A stretch of 64,000 nt of DNA from Pseudomonas cichorii (GCF_015471405.1 NZ_BLVZ01000021.1:1-64000), one strand, 5' to 3'. Shown: positions 34,039 through 43,039, counted from the first letter of the stretch. Numbers and translations are program-made. The notes: generated by a model from the letters alone, not told the origin.

Positions 34039-34940
34039 GCGGCCGCCTGTGCGACCTGCTCACGTAGCCATTGATGCGCAGGGTCTTCGTTGAACCGGTG
34101 ATGCCAGATCTGTACGAACGGAAACGGCGGAATGGTCAATGGAGGTGTGAGTTGTATGAGCGAATCGTCAAGAAGTGCCTCATCCAGCGTACGTGTGGCC
34201 ACGGTGAGGATCAGGTCGGTATTGCTGATCATGCCTGGCGCCGTACGCCAGTGCGGCACACTGACGGCGATGCGTCGGTGCAGGCCCTGAGCACGCAACA
34301 GCGTGTCTACCTCACCCACGCTCCCATCCATGGAAACGGATATATGCGGACGCAACAGGTAATTTTCGAGATCGAGCGTTCCACCCGGCGGCAAGGTGTT
34401 GCGGTCGAGCAGGCACGAAAAGGTTTCCTCGAAAAGCGTAGCCTGGGCGATGTCGGTCGGCAGGTTGGGAAATACGCCCAGCGCCAGATCGATCTTGCCT
34501 TGAGCGACTTGCTCAAGCATTCCGTGACGGCTGCTCTGAGTGACGACCAGCGTTGTATTGGGCGCTTCCCGGCGAAAACGGACCAGCAATTTGGGCAAGA
34601 CAATTGCCGCGCCGTAATCCGACATGGCCAGATTGAACGTGCGCCGGGACGTGGCGGGCTCAAAGGCAATCGAGCTGCCAAACAAGGCTTCGATCTGACT
34701 CAACAGATTCTTGAGAGGCGCCTGGAGGCTGATTGCCAGAGCACTCAGGAAGACCTCATTGCCCTTCCTGATCAGGATCGGATCATCAAGCAGACTGCGC
34801 AACTTGCTCAAGGAGTGACTGATGGCCGGCTGACTCAGATGCAATCGTTCGCCCGTGCGAGTGACATGCTTTTCTGTCAGAAGGGCATCGAGAATCACCA
34901 ACAGATTCAAGTCGATATTACGCAATAAAACAGTAGCCAT
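34017..34940 (-). CDS. toxR: ToxR-like LysR-family regulator of the tox locus
   Basis: A 307-residue LTTR of the NodD/ToxR subgroup. It begins MATVLLRNIDLNLLVILDALL with helix-turn-helix HVTRTGERLHLSQPAISHSLSKLRSLL (about 27-53). A longer frame reaches 35165 but would overlap the VOC gene, and the N-terminus at 34940 is the one typical of the family. In B. glumae ToxR activates toxABCDE and the transport genes with toxoflavin as coinducer. Here it is convergent with toxE and divergent from the VOC gene across a 60-bp gap, so it may also control that gene and the efflux pair. Confidence 0.82.
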   Translation of the reverse strand: MATVLLRNIDLNLLVILDALLTEKHVTRTGERLHLSQPAISHSLSKLRSLLDDPILIRKGNEVFLSALAISLQAPLKNLLSQIEALFGSSIAFEPATSRRTFNLAMSDYGAAIVLPKLLVRFRREAPNTTLVVTQSSRHGMLEQVAQGKIDLALGVFPNLPTDIAQATLFEETFSCLLDRNTLPPGGTLDLENYLLRPHISVSMDGSVGEVDTLLRAQGLHRRIAVSVPHWRTAPGMISNTDLILTVATRTLDEALLDDSLIQLTPPLTIPPFPFVQIWHHRFNEDPAHQWLREQVAQAAAHRTVSF

Positions 34941-35000
34941 CCTTAGCCTTCCAACTTCGGGAGAGAGGGTGCTTCCTTGATTCCATAAGGAGAGCGAGAT

Positions 35001-35414
35001 ATGCCGCGACTCAACAGGATCATTGAGACCGCGCTTTATGTGAAAGATCTTACAGAAGCCAAGAATTTTTACTACAAGACCCTTGGGCTCGAAGTGATGG
35101 TGGAAAGCAACGTACTGGTTGCACTGAACGTTGGCGGGGCGAACGCCCTGCTGCTGTTCAAGCAAGGCGCCTCACTGGAGACCAAGCACCTGAGTGGCGG
35201 AGAAATCCCGCCTCATGATGCTCAGGGCCGAATCCATGTCTGCTTTGCCATCGACTCTGCGGATATGGCTCCCTGGACCGAGCGACTCACCCAGGCAGGC
35301 ATTCCCATAGAAGGCCGGACCCAATGGCCAAAAGGCGGGTCGAGCATCTATTTCCGAGACCCGGACGACCATCTTGTGGAACTCCTCACGCCGGGTTGCT
35401 GGCCGATCTACTAA
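35001..35414 (+). CDS. VOC (glyoxalase/dioxygenase) superfamily protein, candidate self-resistance protein
   Basis: A 137-residue single-module vicinal-oxygen-chelate protein: ALYVKDLTEAKNFYYKTLGLEV, then HVCFAIDSADMAPWTERL and SSIYFRDPDDHLVELLTPG. Likely metal ligands are a His in RIHVCFAI and the Glu in HLVELL. VOC-fold enzymes (TflA of Paenibacillus, ToxM of P. protegens) destroy toxoflavin, so a protective role fits the position between toxR and the efflux genes. It is shorter than TflA as I recall it, and it could instead be a binding-type resistance protein or a biosynthetic enzyme. AAGGAGA precedes the start. Confidence 0.75.
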   Translation: MPRLNRIIETALYVKDLTEAKNFYYKTLGLEVMVESNVLVALNVGGANALLLFKQGASLETKHLSGGEIPPHDAQGRIHVCFAIDSADMAPWTERLTQAGIPIEGRTQWPKGGSSIYFRDPDDHLVELLTPGCWPIY

Positions 35415-35436
35415 AAGCCATTCAAGGAAAATCCCA

Positions 35437-36579
35437 ATGATTGATGTCGGTGCAGCGAAGCGCCACCCTCTCATCCTCCTGTTGTTCTCGGGGCTGATCA
35501 TTCTGGGCGGCCTCTGGACATTTCGCACGAGCACGGCCCAGCCAGTGGACACTGCTGCGGTGAAGCCTGTGAAGGTAGCGGTTGCCCAGGTCGACAGCGC
35601 ACCGTTCACCGACTATCTGGAAGCCATCGGCGAGCTGGAGGCTTTCCAGGAAGTCAGCGTACCTGCCGAGGTTGGTGGACGTATCGTCGACCTGCCCATC
35701 CGCTCAGGGCAACAGGTCGAGCGCGGTCAGGTGCTGGTGCGTCTGAACGATGCACGCCAGCGTGCAGACCTGGTGCGCCTGCAAGGCAAGATGAAAAACA
35801 GTCAGGCACGTCTGCAACGCGCACGCCAGCTCACCTCCCTCGATGCGATGTCTCGGCAGGAAGAAGGTGATGCACAAAGCGAATATCTGGCTGCAAAGGG
35901 GGCCTTGCAGGCACTCGAAGCCGAAATCGATCAGCTCACCATCAAGGCGCCCTTTGCCGGCACTCTGGGAATTCGCCAGGTGCATCTGGGCCAATATGTC
36001 ACGCCAGGACAAACCCTGATCAATCTGGTGGGCAACGAGGGTTTCTACGTCAACTTCAGCGTGCCGGAACATGCCCTGCCCCACATCCAGCCCGGCCGGC
36101 CGCTGGAGGTCATACTCGACGCCCTGCCGGACCAACCGATAACGGGCATGGTCACGACACTGGACCCCATTCTTGACCGCTCGCGCATGATCAACGTTCA
36201 GGCACGCCTGCAACAGCCGCCCGAGACGGCACTGCCGCGCATGTTCGCGCGTGTGAAAGTGCCCCAGGCGCAGACCAGAGATGTGTTGACCGTACCGGAA
36301 ACGGCAATCACCTATAACGCCTATGGCGAAGAGATCTATGTGCTTGAATCGGGACCGGATGCCCCGCAGGTCCCCAAAGTACGTCGGGTAGCAGTGAAGA
36401 CCGGCGAACGCCGCGATGGTCGGGTCATCATCGAGCAGGGTGTGCTGCGCGATGACCGCGTGGTGGTTTCGGGGCAGTTGAAGCTCAGTGACGGTGCCGT
36501 GATCGAACCGGTGGGCAAGAGCGTGCTCGACACTTCGGCCTCGCACCGGCATGACACCTTCAAGGGAGCTGAGCTGTGA
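35437..36579 (+). CDS. RND efflux periplasmic adaptor (membrane fusion protein)
   Basis: A 380-residue adaptor with one N-terminal hydrophobic segment (HPLILLLFSGLIILGGLW). It has the barrel-sandwich/lipoyl halves (VSVPAEVGGRIVDLPIRSGQQVERGQVLVRL and ITIKAPFAGTLGIRQVHLGQYVTPGQTL style), a short coiled-coil hairpin (about 100-160), a beta-barrel domain and the C-terminal membrane-proximal domain. No lipobox, so anchored by its N-terminal helix. It would link the RND pump to an outer-membrane channel. The ATG at 35437 follows AAGGAAA, and the pump gene overlaps its stop. The position suggests export of the toxin, as with the toxFGHI transport genes of Burkholderia. Confidence 0.88.
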   Translation: MIDVGAAKRHPLILLLFSGLIILGGLWTFRTSTAQPVDTAAVKPVKVAVAQVDSAPFTDYLEAIGELEAFQEVSVPAEVGGRIVDLPIRSGQQVERGQVLVRLNDARQRADLVRLQGKMKNSQARLQRARQLTSLDAMSRQEEGDAQSEYLAAKGALQALEAEIDQLTIKAPFAGTLGIRQVHLGQYVTPGQTLINLVGNEGFYVNFSVPEHALPHIQPGRPLEVILDALPDQPITGMVTTLDPILDRSRMINVQARLQQPPETALPRMFARVKVPQAQTRDVLTVPETAITYNAYGEEIYVLESGPDAPQVPKVRRVAVKTGERRDGRVIIEQGVLRDDRVVVSGQLKLSDGAVIEPVGKSVLDTSASHRHDTFKGAEL

Positions 36580-39500
36580 AGTTCACGGATGTCTTTGTCA
36601 AACGCCCAGTGCTTGCACTGGTGGTCAGCCTGTTGATCGTACTGGCCGGGCTCAAGGCCTATCAGGACTTGACGGTTCGTCAGTATCCGCTTCTGGAAAG
36701 CTCGACCATCAGCGTGAGCACCGAGTACCCCGGCGCACCGGCCGAACTGATGCAGGGGTTCGTGACCCAGCCTCTGAACCAGTCCCTGGCCTCGGTCCAG
36801 GGCGTTGACTACGTCAGTTCGTCATCGGTGCAGGGACGCAGCCTCATCACCTTGCGTCTGGGGCTGAACCAGGACTCAGGCAAGACCTTGAGCGAGGTGA
36901 TCGCCAAGGTCAATCAGGTCAAGTATCGCTTGCCCGAACAAGCCTATGACCCGGTCATCGAACGTTCCGCCGGGGATGCCACAGCCGTGGCCTACGTAGG
37001 CTTTTCAAGCGACCGCATGAGCGTGCCCGCGTTGAGCGATTACCTTGACCGGGTTGTTCAGCCACTGTTTTCCGGCATTGACGGCGTGGCCAAAGTCCAG
37101 ACATTCGGCGGCCAGCGCCTGGCCATGCGGCTCTGGCTGGACCCCGTACGACTGGCTGGCCACGGCATCAGCGCCGAAGATGTCGAGCGGGCGATCAAGG
37201 CCAATAACTTCCAGGCAGCGCCAGGCCAGATAAAAGGCCAGTACGTTGTCAGCTCGATTCAGGTCAACACTGACCTGAGCAGCCTGAAAGACTTTCGCGA
37301 CATGGTCATCAGCAATCATGCAGACCGTTTATTGCGCCTGCGCGATGTGGGCAGCGTAGAGCTGGGGTCGGCAGCCTACGAAACCAGCGCTCTGATGGAC
37401 GGCAAACCCGCCGTGCATCTTGGCCTTTATGCGACACCGGACGGGAACCCGCTGTCGATAGTTGCAGCCATCAGGCAACTGCTGCCCGAAATCGAAAAGA
37501 CTTTGCCACCGGGAGTGCAGGTAGCCCTGGCCTTTGAAACCGCAAATTTCATCCACGCCTCTATCGTCGAAGTGATCGAAACACTTATCGAGGCCACGCT
37601 GATCGTCGTGCTGATCATTTATCTGTGCCTTGGGTCGGTACGCAGCGTACTGATCCCCATTATCAGCATCCCGCTGTCAATGCTCGGTGCGCTGGGACTC
37701 ATGGCGCTGTTCGGGTTCAGTATCAACCTGCTGACCCTGCTTGCCATGGTGCTGGCAATCGGGCTGGTAGTGGACGACGCCATTGTGGTCATGGAAAACA
37801 TTCACCGCCACATCCGCGAAGGCCGCACGCCCTGGGAGGCTGCGCTGGTGGGCGCACGGGAAATCGCCTCTGCAGTCATTGCCATGACCATTACCCTGGC
37901 GGCCGTCTACATGCCGATCGGGTTGATGGCGGGCCTCACAGGCACACTGTTCAAGGAGTTCGCCTTGACGCTTGCCGGCTCGGTGCTGGTGTCCGGAGTC
38001 ATTGCGCTGACCCTGACTCCCGTCCTTTGCACCCGGCTATTGCCATCCGGACAGAACGAAACGCGCATGAGTCAGCGCGCCGAGGCTTTTTTCAGGCATC
38101 TGTCCCGACGTTACCAACGGGCACTGATCACCTCGCTTCGCCTGCGTGGCATCGTTCTGGCCTTTGCAGCGCTGGTCCTGGTCAGCCTGCCCTGGCTGTA
38201 TGGCATGGCCGCCAAAGAGCTGGCCCCCAACGAGGATCAGGGCAATCTGCTGCTGGCGATCAAGTCACCGCAAAACGCCAGCCTCGATTATGTGGAGCGC
38301 TATGCCTACCAGTTGAGCGACATCATGAGCCAGCTGGACGAAACATCCAGCACCTGGATCATCAACGGTACCGATGGGGTGGCAGCCAGTTTCGCCGGCG
38401 TCAACTTCGCTTCGTGGGATGAGCGCACACGCAGCGCCGTACAGATCCAGAGCGAGTTGCAGCATGCGGTGGATGCTGCCGAAGGCAATGCCGTCTTTGT
38501 ATTCCAGTTGCCAGCCTTGCCGGCATCAAGCGGAGGTCTGCCCGTGCAGTGGGTCATTCGCACGACCCAGGACTATCGCGTACTGCACGAGACAATGGAG
38601 GATCTTAAACAGCGGGCGCGTGACAGCGGGCTGTTCGCGGTGGTCGACAGTGACCTTGCGTTCAATAATCCGGTAGTCCGGGTGCGCATCGACCGCAGCA
38701 AGGCCAATAGTCTGGGCATTCGCATGCAGGACATCGGTAACACCCTGATGGTGCTGATGGGCGAGAACTACACGAATCGTTTCGGGCTGCAAGGGCGTTC
38801 CTATGACGTCATCCCCCAGAGCTCGGCAGGCCAGCGCCTGACACCTCAGGCCCTCAACAATATCTACGTCAGTACCGATCAGGACCGTCAGATACCGCTT
38901 TCCAGTGTGGTCACCCTGGAACGTGACATTCAGCCCAATGCACTCAAGCAGTTCAATCAGCAGAACGCTGCGACCTTCCAGGCCATTCCGGCACCGGGCG
39001 TCAGCCTGGGACAGGCTGTGGCGTTTCTGCAGGCACAAGGCGAAAGCCTGCCGGCCGGTTTCAGTCAGGACTGGCAGGCCGATGCCAGGCAATTCATTCA
39101 TGAAGGCAACTCATTGCTGATCGCCTTCCTGTTTGCCCTTGTGGTGATTTTCATGGTGCTGGCCGCTCAATACGAAAGCCTGATCGATCCGCTGATCATC
39201 CTGATCACCGTGCCGCTGTCGATCTGCGGAGCACTGATTCCACTGGCCATGGGGCTGGCAAGCGTAAACATCTATACCCAGATCGGCCTGGTCACCCTGG
39301 TGGGGTTGATCAGCAAACACGGGATTCTGATGGTGGAGTTCGCCAATGAGTTGCGGGTGCTCAGAAGTTGCACGGCGGCTACAGCGATCGTGCAGGCATC
39401 GCGCATTCGCCTAAGGCCGATCCTGATGACCACGGCGGCGATGGTCGTGGGTCTGATCCCTTTGTTGTTCGCCAGCGGAGCGGGCGCCAACAGCCGCTTT

Positions 39501-39674
39501 GGCCTCGGTCTGGTGATCGTTGTCGGCATGCTGGTGGGCACCCTGTTCACGCTGTTCGTGCTGCCATCCATTTACACAGTGTTGTCGCGTGTTCACACAC
39601 CGCATGGCAGCCGGGATACGTTGAACACCCAAGCGGGTCCAGTCGCCAGCAAGCTGCCTCCCACGGCCCTCTGA
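36576..39674 (+). CDS. RND-family inner-membrane efflux pump (HAE1 type)
   Basis: A 1032-residue proton-driven pump of normal HAE1 length with twelve membrane helices and two large periplasmic loops. It starts MKFTDVFVKRPVLALVVSLL with a GTG start codon overlapping the adaptor stop. The proton-relay aspartates are in GLVVDDAIVVMENIHRHI (about residue 405), and FALVVIFMVLAAQYESLIDPLIILITVPLS and GLISKHGILMVEFANEL mark the C-terminal half. No outer-membrane factor gene follows, so a channel encoded elsewhere must complete it. Probable toxin exporter by location; multidrug substrates are possible. Confidence 0.92.
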   Translation: MKFTDVFVKRPVLALVVSLLIVLAGLKAYQDLTVRQYPLLESSTISVSTEYPGAPAELMQGFVTQPLNQSLASVQGVDYVSSSSVQGRSLITLRLGLNQDSGKTLSEVIAKVNQVKYRLPEQAYDPVIERSAGDATAVAYVGFSSDRMSVPALSDYLDRVVQPLFSGIDGVAKVQTFGGQRLAMRLWLDPVRLAGHGISAEDVERAIKANNFQAAPGQIKGQYVVSSIQVNTDLSSLKDFRDMVISNHADRLLRLRDVGSVELGSAAYETSALMDGKPAVHLGLYATPDGNPLSIVAAIRQLLPEIEKTLPPGVQVALAFETANFIHASIVEVIETLIEATLIVVLIIYLCLGSVRSVLIPIISIPLSMLGALGLMALFGFSINLLTLLAMVLAIGLVVDDAIVVMENIHRHIREGRTPWEAALVGAREIASAVIAMTITLAAVYMPIGLMAGLTGTLFKEFALTLAGSVLVSGVIALTLTPVLCTRLLPSGQNETRMSQRAEAFFRHLSRRYQRALITSLRLRGIVLAFAALVLVSLPWLYGMAAKELAPNEDQGNLLLAIKSPQNASLDYVERYAYQLSDIMSQLDETSSTWIINGTDGVAASFAGVNFASWDERTRSAVQIQSELQHAVDAAEGNAVFVFQLPALPASSGGLPVQWVIRTTQDYRVLHETMEDLKQRARDSGLFAVVDSDLAFNNPVVRVRIDRSKANSLGIRMQDIGNTLMVLMGENYTNRFGLQGRSYDVIPQSSAGQRLTPQALNNIYVSTDQDRQIPLSSVVTLERDIQPNALKQFNQQNAATFQAIPAPGVSLGQAVAFLQAQGESLPAGFSQDWQADARQFIHEGNSLLIAFLFALVVIFMVLAAQYESLIDPLIILITVPLSICGALIPLAMGLASVNIYTQIGLVTLVGLISKHGILMVEFANELRVLRSCTAATAIVQASRIRLRPILMTTAAMVVGLIPLLFASGAGANSRFGLGLVIVVGMLVGTLFTLFVLPSIYTVLSRVHTPHGSRDTLNTQAGPVASKLPPTAL
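39645..39668. repeat. single REP-like unit after the RND gene
   Basis: TCGCCAGCAAGCTGCCTCCCACG here is nearly identical to the right arm of the pair at 17951-18034. A weakly similar opposite unit, GTGGAGGCTCGCTGGCGA, lies near 39790-39808. The start of this element overlaps the 3' end of the RND gene. Confidence 0.55.
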
Positions 39675-39883
39675 CTGGCTTGCAACACTTAACGCATGCA
39701 GAGCCAATGAATTCCCGCCGAGGGTTTCAGGTAGAAAAACGGGCAAGGTCGGCAAGGCCTTGTCCATGACAGGATTTGCTAGCCTTGAGCGTGGAGGCTC
39801 GCTGGCGATCCGACTGGCCTGGATGCCCGTACGACAAATCAGAGAGCCCTCCTCCCATAACAATAATCAGAGGTACTCTCCAC

Positions 39884-41308
39884 GTGGCCACTCATATAGA
39901 AGAAAGCCGCTCCGCCCGCTTTGCCCTGCGCTGTGCCGCCTGGGCCGAGCGCTGGTTCCCCGACTCCTGGGTCTTTGCCGCACTGGCGGTAGCCATCGTC
40001 ACTCTTGCGACACTGGCCATCGGCGCCAGGCCGGCCGAAGCGGCCAAGGCGTTCGGTGACGGTTTCTGGAGCCTGATTCCCTTCACCATGCAGATGGCTT
40101 TCGTGGTCATTGGTGGCTATGTGGTCGCCAGTTCACCGCCTGCGGTACGTCTGATAGACCGGCTTGCACGTATCCCGAAAAACGGCCGCTCCGCCGTGGC
40201 CTGGGTGGCACTGATTTCCATGCTGGCTTCGTTGCTGAACTGGGGACTTTCGCTGGTGTTCGGCGGGTTGCTGGTGCGTGCCCTCGCCCGTCGCACCGAC
40301 CTGCGCATGGACTATCGCGCCGCTGGCGCTGCGGCTTATCTCGGGCTCGGCGCAGTCTGGGCACTTGGCCTCTCGTCATCGGCGGCACAACTGCAGGCCA
40401 ACCCTGGCAGCCTGCCGCCGTCGATTCTGGCGATCACTGGCGTGATCCCCTTCACCGAGACTATTTTCCTCTGGCAGTCAGGCGTCATGCTCGCAGCACT
40501 GGTGGTCATTTCACTGATCGTCGCCTATGCCACGGCGCCCGGCCCGAATACCGCCAAGGATGCCAAGGCCTGTGGCGTTGACCCGGCCTTCAATCTGCCG
40601 CCCTTGCCACCACGCTCACGGCCCGGCGAATGGCTGGAATACAGCCCGCTGCTGATCATACTGATGGTTTTGCTGGGTGCAGGCTGGCTGTTCAACGAGT
40701 TCTCGACCAAGCCTGCAATTACCGCGATTTCAGGGCTGAACACCTACAATTTCCTGTTCATCATGCTCGGCGCACTCCTGCACTGGCGCCCGCGCAGCTT
40801 TCTGGATGCCGTAACCCGCGCAGTGCCAACCACCACGGGCGTGCTGATCCAGTTCCCGCTCTATGGCTCGATCGCCGCATTGCTGACCACCGTCAAAGGC
40901 AGCGATGCCCAGACCCTGGCGCACTATATCTCGACCTTTTTCACCAGCATTGCCACCCACGACACCTATGCCGTACTGATGGGCATCTACTCAGCGGTGC
41001 TGGGATTCTTCATTCCGTCGGGGGGCGGCAAGTGGATCATCGAGGCACCCTATGTGATGCAGGTCGCCAATGAACTGCAGTATCACCTTGGCTGGGCCGT
41101 GCAGATCTACAATGCGGCCGAAGCCCTCCCCAACCTGATCAACCCGTTCTACATGCTGCCACTGCTGGGTGTGCTGGGGTTGAAAGCTCGCGACCTGATA
41201 GGCTTCTCGTTCGTGCAATTACTGGTGCATACGCCGCTGGTGCTGGTCTTGCTGTGGGCGCTCGGCACAACGCTGACCTATATCCCGCCGATGATGCCGT
41301 CACCATAA
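39884..41308 (+). CDS. atoE: AtoE-type short-chain fatty acid transporter
   Basis: A 474-residue inner-membrane protein with about 10-12 hydrophobic segments and the AtoE/TIGR00366 pattern: LRCAAWAERWFPDSWVFAALAVAIVTLATL at the start, SLLNWGLSLVFGGLLVRAL, and FFIPSGGGKWIIEAPYVMQ. It takes up short-chain acids such as acetoacetate or butyrate. The start is a GTG at 39884 with AGAGG about 11 bp upstream; no ATG fits the conserved N-terminus. In other pseudomonads it accompanies the scoAB-like genes, from which it is separated here by the tox locus. Confidence 0.88.
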   Translation: MATHIEESRSARFALRCAAWAERWFPDSWVFAALAVAIVTLATLAIGARPAEAAKAFGDGFWSLIPFTMQMAFVVIGGYVVASSPPAVRLIDRLARIPKNGRSAVAWVALISMLASLLNWGLSLVFGGLLVRALARRTDLRMDYRAAGAAAYLGLGAVWALGLSSSAAQLQANPGSLPPSILAITGVIPFTETIFLWQSGVMLAALVVISLIVAYATAPGPNTAKDAKACGVDPAFNLPPLPPRSRPGEWLEYSPLLIILMVLLGAGWLFNEFSTKPAITAISGLNTYNFLFIMLGALLHWRPRSFLDAVTRAVPTTTGVLIQFPLYGSIAALLTTVKGSDAQTLAHYISTFFTSIATHDTYAVLMGIYSAVLGFFIPSGGGKWIIEAPYVMQVANELQYHLGWAVQIYNAAEALPNLINPFYMLPLLGVLGLKARDLIGFSFVQLLVHTPLVLVLLWALGTTLTYIPPMMPSP

Positions 41309-41778
41309 TCGGCCACCGGAACCAGGCCCAGCAACTGGCGCAACTCATGAGCGCGCTCTGTCCCCAGAGCCGTCTCATAGCAACGCTGGGCCTCTTCCCA
41401 CAAGGCCTGGGACTCAAGCAGTTTATCCACGCCGCTCTGGGTCAGGCGCACCCGGCGGCTGCGCCTGTCGTCGGGGTCCACCTCAACGGCGACAAACCCT
41501 TCACGCTCCAGTGGCTTGAGATTCTGGGCCAGGGCCGAACGGTCCAACACCAACAACATGGCCAGTTCAGTCATGCTCAGGGCCTGATTACGGGCGATCT
41601 GCATCAGGATCGAGCGTTGCGTCGAACGCAGGCCGCAAGGCGCCATGATCGCGTCATACAACTGGCAGATACGCCGACTCGCCCGGCGCAGGCTGGTGGC
41701 ATGACAGATCACCTGAGCCGGGATCTGCAAGCCTTCGGGGATACGCAACACGGCAGGCTGGACCGTTTTCTCGTTCAT
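41278..41778 (-). CDS. MarR-family transcriptional regulator
   Basis: A 166-residue winged-helix repressor. The DNA-binding part is MTELAMLLVLDRSALAQNLKPLEREGFVAVEVDPDDRRSRRVRLTQSG, with the typical DxRSRR wing, flanked by helices for dimerisation. The ATG at 41778 has GGAG five bases upstream. The 3' end overlaps the convergent atoE gene by 31 bp. Target and ligand are unknown; the gene lies 104 bp downstream of the ABM gene on the same strand and may share its transcript. Confidence 0.88.
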   Translation of the reverse strand: MNEKTVQPAVLRIPEGLQIPAQVICHATSLRRASRRICQLYDAIMAPCGLRSTQRSILMQIARNQALSMTELAMLLVLDRSALAQNLKPLEREGFVAVEVDPDDRRSRRVRLTQSGVDKLLESQALWEEAQRCYETALGTERAHELRQLLGLVPVADYGDGIIGGI

Positions 41779-41882
41779 GAGGGCTCCACACAAAAGCGGC
41801 TTTGTGGCTGAAAGAACGCAATGCTGGCATATCCCCGCAGATTCAGACAGAGCCAGAGGGCTGAATCATTGTTTCAGTTTAT

Positions 41883-42215
41883 CTATGCCTCGAAAGCATA
41901 GTCCCGCTCGACCTTGCAAACTCTGGTGGTACAGGCCTGATACCAGTGAGCGCGTCCCAGCTCTCGCACCTGTGCATGTTCGATGTGCTGCTTCCACGCC
42001 AGGATCGCTTGCTCATCGGTCCAGTAGGAAACGGTAATACCCAAGCCGTCTTCGCCGCGTGTCGACTCCACCCCCAGAAAACCCGGTTGCTCCCTGGCCA
42101 GTTCGACCATCCTGTGGGCGGCCACTTCATACTCATGGGCTCCTTGCAGCGTGCGCAGCGACGTGAAGATCACCGCGTAATAAGGTGTTGGAAAGCGGGC
42201 GGCGATCATGGGCAT
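41883..42215 (-). CDS. antibiotic biosynthesis monooxygenase (ABM) domain protein
   Basis: A 110-residue ferredoxin-like dimeric alpha-beta barrel protein: YYAVIFTSLRTLQGAHEYEVAAHRMVELAREQPGFLGVES, then ISYWTDEQAILAWKQHIEH-type helices. ABM proteins include quinol monooxygenases and heme-degrading or detoxifying enzymes as well as members with no known activity. It overlaps the upstream amidotransferase-like gene by 10 bp, so the two are coupled. No function can be assigned beyond the fold. Confidence 0.85.
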   Translation of the reverse strand: MPMIAARFPTPYYAVIFTSLRTLQGAHEYEVAAHRMVELAREQPGFLGVESTRGEDGLGITVSYWTDEQAILAWKQHIEHAQVRELGRAHWYQACTTRVCKVERDYAFEA

Positions 42216-42934
42216 GCTCCTTCTACGCGATGGGCACAGGCTCGAACGAAAGTTGTAACCAGCGCGGGAACCACGCCCTGCAAGGCAGCCCGCTCCGGCT
42301 GGAACAGCGTGGCGACAAAAAACGGATGGCCTTGCAGCTCGATACTGCGGATATCCCCTTCAGGTCCGCGGCCACTGACCTTCAGCGTATCGCCAAACAT
42401 TGAGGTTGCCAGTTCAGGGCGCAAGCCATAGCTGCATCGATAGCGTTCAGCGATTTCAGACACACCGTAAGCCTTGGCGATCAACGAATCAGGTACGAGA
42501 TGAATGGGAGCCGTGGCCTCAACCAACGAACAACTCAAAGGCGTAATGATGGCGTGAGGTGAATCCGGTGAGGTTTCGCCATGCTCGGCATCCTGCCAGC
42601 CCAGGTGATTGCGTGCATATTCGATCAAGGCATGCTGAAATCCGCCACAGGTGCCCAGAAAGGGTATCTGCCGCTCACGCGCAAAACGGATAGCATTCAA
42701 CGCGCCCTGCATATCCCGATAAGGACTGGCGGGTACGCACCAGATACCGTCGAAACCGGCGAGGATTTCGCCCTCACCGATCCCCGGTGTCGGCAGCCAT
42801 TGATGTTGCACCTGAACACTGACAACCTCGGCCACCATGTTCAGCGCCAAAGGAATTGCCTGATGCGCTGGCACTTCTGCATCGAAATCCCCCACCAGAC
42901 CGATTCGTAGCGTCTTGCCTTTCCCGTCCAGCAT
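42206..42934 (-). CDS. glutamine-amidotransferase-like protein (CTP synthase C-terminal region-related)
   Basis: A 242-residue class I GATase-fold protein resembling the glutaminase domain of CTP synthase without the synthetase part. The nucleophile-elbow Cys is C96 in PFLGTCGGFQHALIEY, and the distal His and Glu are in LQGHPFFVATLFQPE. All three catalytic residues are present, so it may hydrolyse glutamine or a related amide. I prefer the ATG at 42934, six bases after a GGGGAG site; ATGs at 42940 and 43000 are alternatives. The stand-alone family is annotated by similarity only, and its substrate is unknown. Confidence 0.83.
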   Translation of the reverse strand: MLDGKGKTLRIGLVGDFDAEVPAHQAIPLALNMVAEVVSVQVQHQWLPTPGIGEGEILAGFDGIWCVPASPYRDMQGALNAIRFARERQIPFLGTCGGFQHALIEYARNHLGWQDAEHGETSPDSPHAIITPLSCSLVEATAPIHLVPDSLIAKAYGVSEIAERYRCSYGLRPELATSMFGDTLKVSGRGPEGDIRSIELQGHPFFVATLFQPERAALQGVVPALVTTFVRACAHRVEGACP

Positions 42935-43039
42935 GTCCATCTCCCCCCATGTAATGTTGGGGGGACTATAGGCGTGCCTGAGCGCAATCAGAATTGGCAC
43001 TCAGGCAAGTATTCATTGCCTGAGTGCATATTCAACTCC

